Source: an uncultured Prevotellaceae bacterium (GTDB taxonomy: Bacteria > Bacteroidota > Bacteroidia > Bacteroidales > Bacteroidaceae). From it: a stretch of DNA of 63,455 bases. This document shows positions 62,121 through 63,455 of this stretch, piece by piece; the first letter of the stretch is position 1, and every line of letters begins with the position of its first letter. A program made the translations under genes and the position numbers. The DNA is taken from assembly GCA_902775475.1 (NCBI GenBank), contig CACYME010000026.1:1-63455 (forward strand), read 5' to 3'. The notes beneath the pieces were generated by a model. That model saw only the letters and a list, made by a program, of their open reading frames with translations. It did no database searches and was not told the origin of the DNA.

Positions 62121-62824
62121 ACGAGTGAGAAAGCTACGTCCATCATGTGAGTGAAGGTGGTCTGGCGCTCCTCGGCGGTGGTGGCCTCGCCCTTCAGGAT
62201 GTGGTCAGAGATGGTGAGGATGGTCAGCGCGCGCTTTCCCGCACGGGCAGCGTTCATGTAGAGTGCAGCGGCCTCCATCTCGACGGCCAGCACGCCCATG
62301 TTAATCCATTTGTCGTTGTGGGCGTTCTCGGTGTAGAACGTGTCGCTCGACATCACGTTGCCCACCTTGTAGCGGTAGCCCAGCTTGTCGGCGGCATTGG
62401 CGGCACCGCGCAGCAGGTCGAAGTCGGCGATGGGTGCGAAGGTGCCGGGCAACTCATATTGCATGGCATAGTTCGAGTTGGTGCAGGCACCCATGGCGAT
62501 GCAGAGGTCGCCTACGTTCAGGTCCATGTTGATGCTGCCGGCGCTGCCCACGCGGATGATGGTCTTCACGTCGTAGAAGTTGAACAGCTCGTAGCTGTAG
62601 ATGCCGATGGAGGCCATGCCCATGCCGTGGCCCATCACGCTGACGCGCTTGCCGTCGTGCATGCCGGTGAAGCCGAGCATGCCGCGGATGTGGTTGAACT
62701 GCACGGGGTTCTCGAGGAAGTTCTCGGCCATGAACTTGGCGCGAAGCGGATCGCCGGCCATGATGACGGTCTCGGCTATCTCGCCCTGCTGGGCGCCGAT
62801 GTGGGGGGTGGGGGTCTTTGCCAT
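62117..62824 (-). CDS. deoD: Purine nucleoside phosphorylase, DeoD type
   Basis: 235 aa. Splits purine (deoxy)nucleosides with phosphate to base and (deoxy)ribose-1-phosphate. Seen: [20 protein letters not shown] at the start with the phosphate-binding Gly/Arg, [28 protein letters not shown] and the substrate loop [15 protein letters not shown], then [16 protein letters not shown] with the catalytic Asp. Bacterial hexameric form. A weak -7-like TAACTTCG lies on the minus strand at 62865-62872. Confidence 0.95.
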   Translation of the reverse strand: MAKTPTPHIGAQQGEIAETVIMAGDPLRAKFMAENFLENPVQFNHIRGMLGFTGMHDGKRVSVMGHGMGMASIGIYSYELFNFYDVKTIIRVGSAGSINMDLNVGDLCIAMGACTNSNYAMQYELPGTFAPIADFDLLRGAANAADKLGYRYKVGNVMSSDTFYTENAHNDKWINMGVLAVEMEAAALYMNAARAGKRALTILTISDHILKGEATTAEERQTTFTHMMDVAFSLV

Positions 62825-62964
62825 AGTTGCTATTGTTTTTAGTGATTAATGTGGTAATTGCCTGCGAAGTTAGCAAAAATTTTTCTTTTGGCCTAATTTT
62901 CAGCAAATAATTTGCAAATTACCTAAATTCCGCAGCACTTTAATTTAACTTTCTTTATAAGTAC

Positions 62965-63455
62965 CTGAGCAACAAAAAGTTCTTGCTGGGGCAAGCGGCA
63001 AAGCCGAGCGGCTCAGGATGTAAGCTGATAGGCTATCAGTACAGCGAGATAATACGGGCCGTCTTCTCCGTTTTCTGCTGTGGCGGCGACTGCATGGAAG
63101 ACCTCAACCTCTATCTGAAGGACGTGCTTGCCGAGCGTCCGCATACCCGTATCCCCAGTGCCGACACGGTGCTCGTGGCATTGAGGAACTGGCAACGGAG
63201 AACATATCATACACGGCAGAAAAGACGGGCAACGTCTATGATTTCAACACGGCTGAGAAACTGAACCAACTGCTCGTCAAGCTGTTGCTGGCCACAGGGC
63301 AGCTTGCGGAGGGAGGCGAGTACGACGTGGACTTCGACCACCAGTTCCTTGAGGCGGAGAAGTATGACAGCAAGCGCACCTACAAGGGCTTTGACGGCTA
63401 CAGCCCAGGCGTGTTCACCATCGGCGGGCTGATAGCCTATCTTGAGAACCGTGAC
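62965..63455 (+). mobile_element. IS1380-type transposase, broken and cut by window edge
   Basis: The readable protein runs KLIGYQYSEIIRAVFSVF, CCGGDCMEDLNLYLKD, PSADTVL, then in the next frame GIEELATENISYTAEKTG and the first catalytic segment DVDFDHQFLEAEKYDSKR, ending at the window edge. It resembles IS1380-family DDE transposases. One base seems lost near 63172 (TVLVALRN in the original frame where TVLRGIEEL is expected). No ATG or terminal inverted repeat is seen on the left, where the frame begins after a stop at 62941. An inactive remnant is most likely, unless the missing base is a sequencing error. Confidence 0.75.

Noticed and set aside
60231-62150. 639-codon plus-strand frame opposite the M3 peptidase
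   Set aside because: Antisense shadow, Val/Gly/His-rich, no start context; the minus strand carries HEFGHAL and the full fold.

Overview
The window looks like chromosomal DNA of a Bacteroidota bacterium, most likely Prevotellaceae. The genes are GC-rich, separated by AT-rich spacers. Promoters follow the Bacteroidota pattern (a TAnnTTTG -7 box, often with a TTG/TTTG box about 19-20 bp upstream), and Shine-Dalgarno sequences are not evident. Characteristic proteins include a DUF4271 protein next to HemD, SIMPL, GH67/GH51/GH92 enzymes and surface proteins with C-terminal sorting-like domains. No rRNA, tRNA or CRISPR was seen.

Layout. 1-6.3 kb: ung (cut by the edge), pnp, a thioredoxin-fold lipoprotein and ettA. 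6.3-9.5 kb: a non-coding repeat and a large secreted protein. 9.5-14.5 kb: an AT-rich accessory stretch with a small beta-barrel-like protein, an exported WG-repeat protein with DnaJ-like zinc knuckles, a UbiA-like membrane protein and gene fragments. 14.5-23.5 kb (minus strand): ispD and recG, separated by a Sel1 protein, a GH51 arabinofuranosidase, an ECF sigma/membrane protein pair and a histidine acid phosphatase; then an XRE antitoxin with a remnant of its toxin. 23.6-43.4 kb: the most striking region, described below. 43.6-47.9 kb: fRMsr, yidD, rnpA, hemD, DUF4271 and metK. 48-58.7 kb: a phosphatase-GH92 fusion, lptB, GH67 alpha-glucuronidase, SIMPL and GH2. 58.7-62.8 kb: upp, a lipoprotein, an M3 peptidase and deoD. 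The right edge holds a broken IS1380-type transposase.

Main system. From 24.2 to 43.0 kb lie six FtsX/MacB-type permeases (three tandem pairs), one ATPase, a TolC, a periplasmic adaptor, a thioredoxin-like protein, an AAA/DUF4143 ATPase, an NtrC-type response regulator and its histidine kinase. Both transcription units of the exporter, upstream of permease 1 and of tolC, begin with two tandem TGTCC-N6-GGACA palindromes followed by a sigma-54 type -24/-12 promoter. The sigma-54 activator is encoded in the same locus, so its DNA targets can be proposed from sequence alone. The whole block is bracketed by two direct copies of a 390-470 bp non-coding repeat with AATTGTAAGCAC ends; two more distant relatives lie elsewhere in the window.

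A second theme is small palindromic repeats inside reading frames. A GC-rich hairpin family sits in-frame in at least seven unrelated proteins, always giving a peptide like SPxxGxxEGAS. Other repeat families do the same in rnpA, GH67 and the C-terminus of fRMsr. All functions are inferred from sequence recognition by eye; no database search was run.
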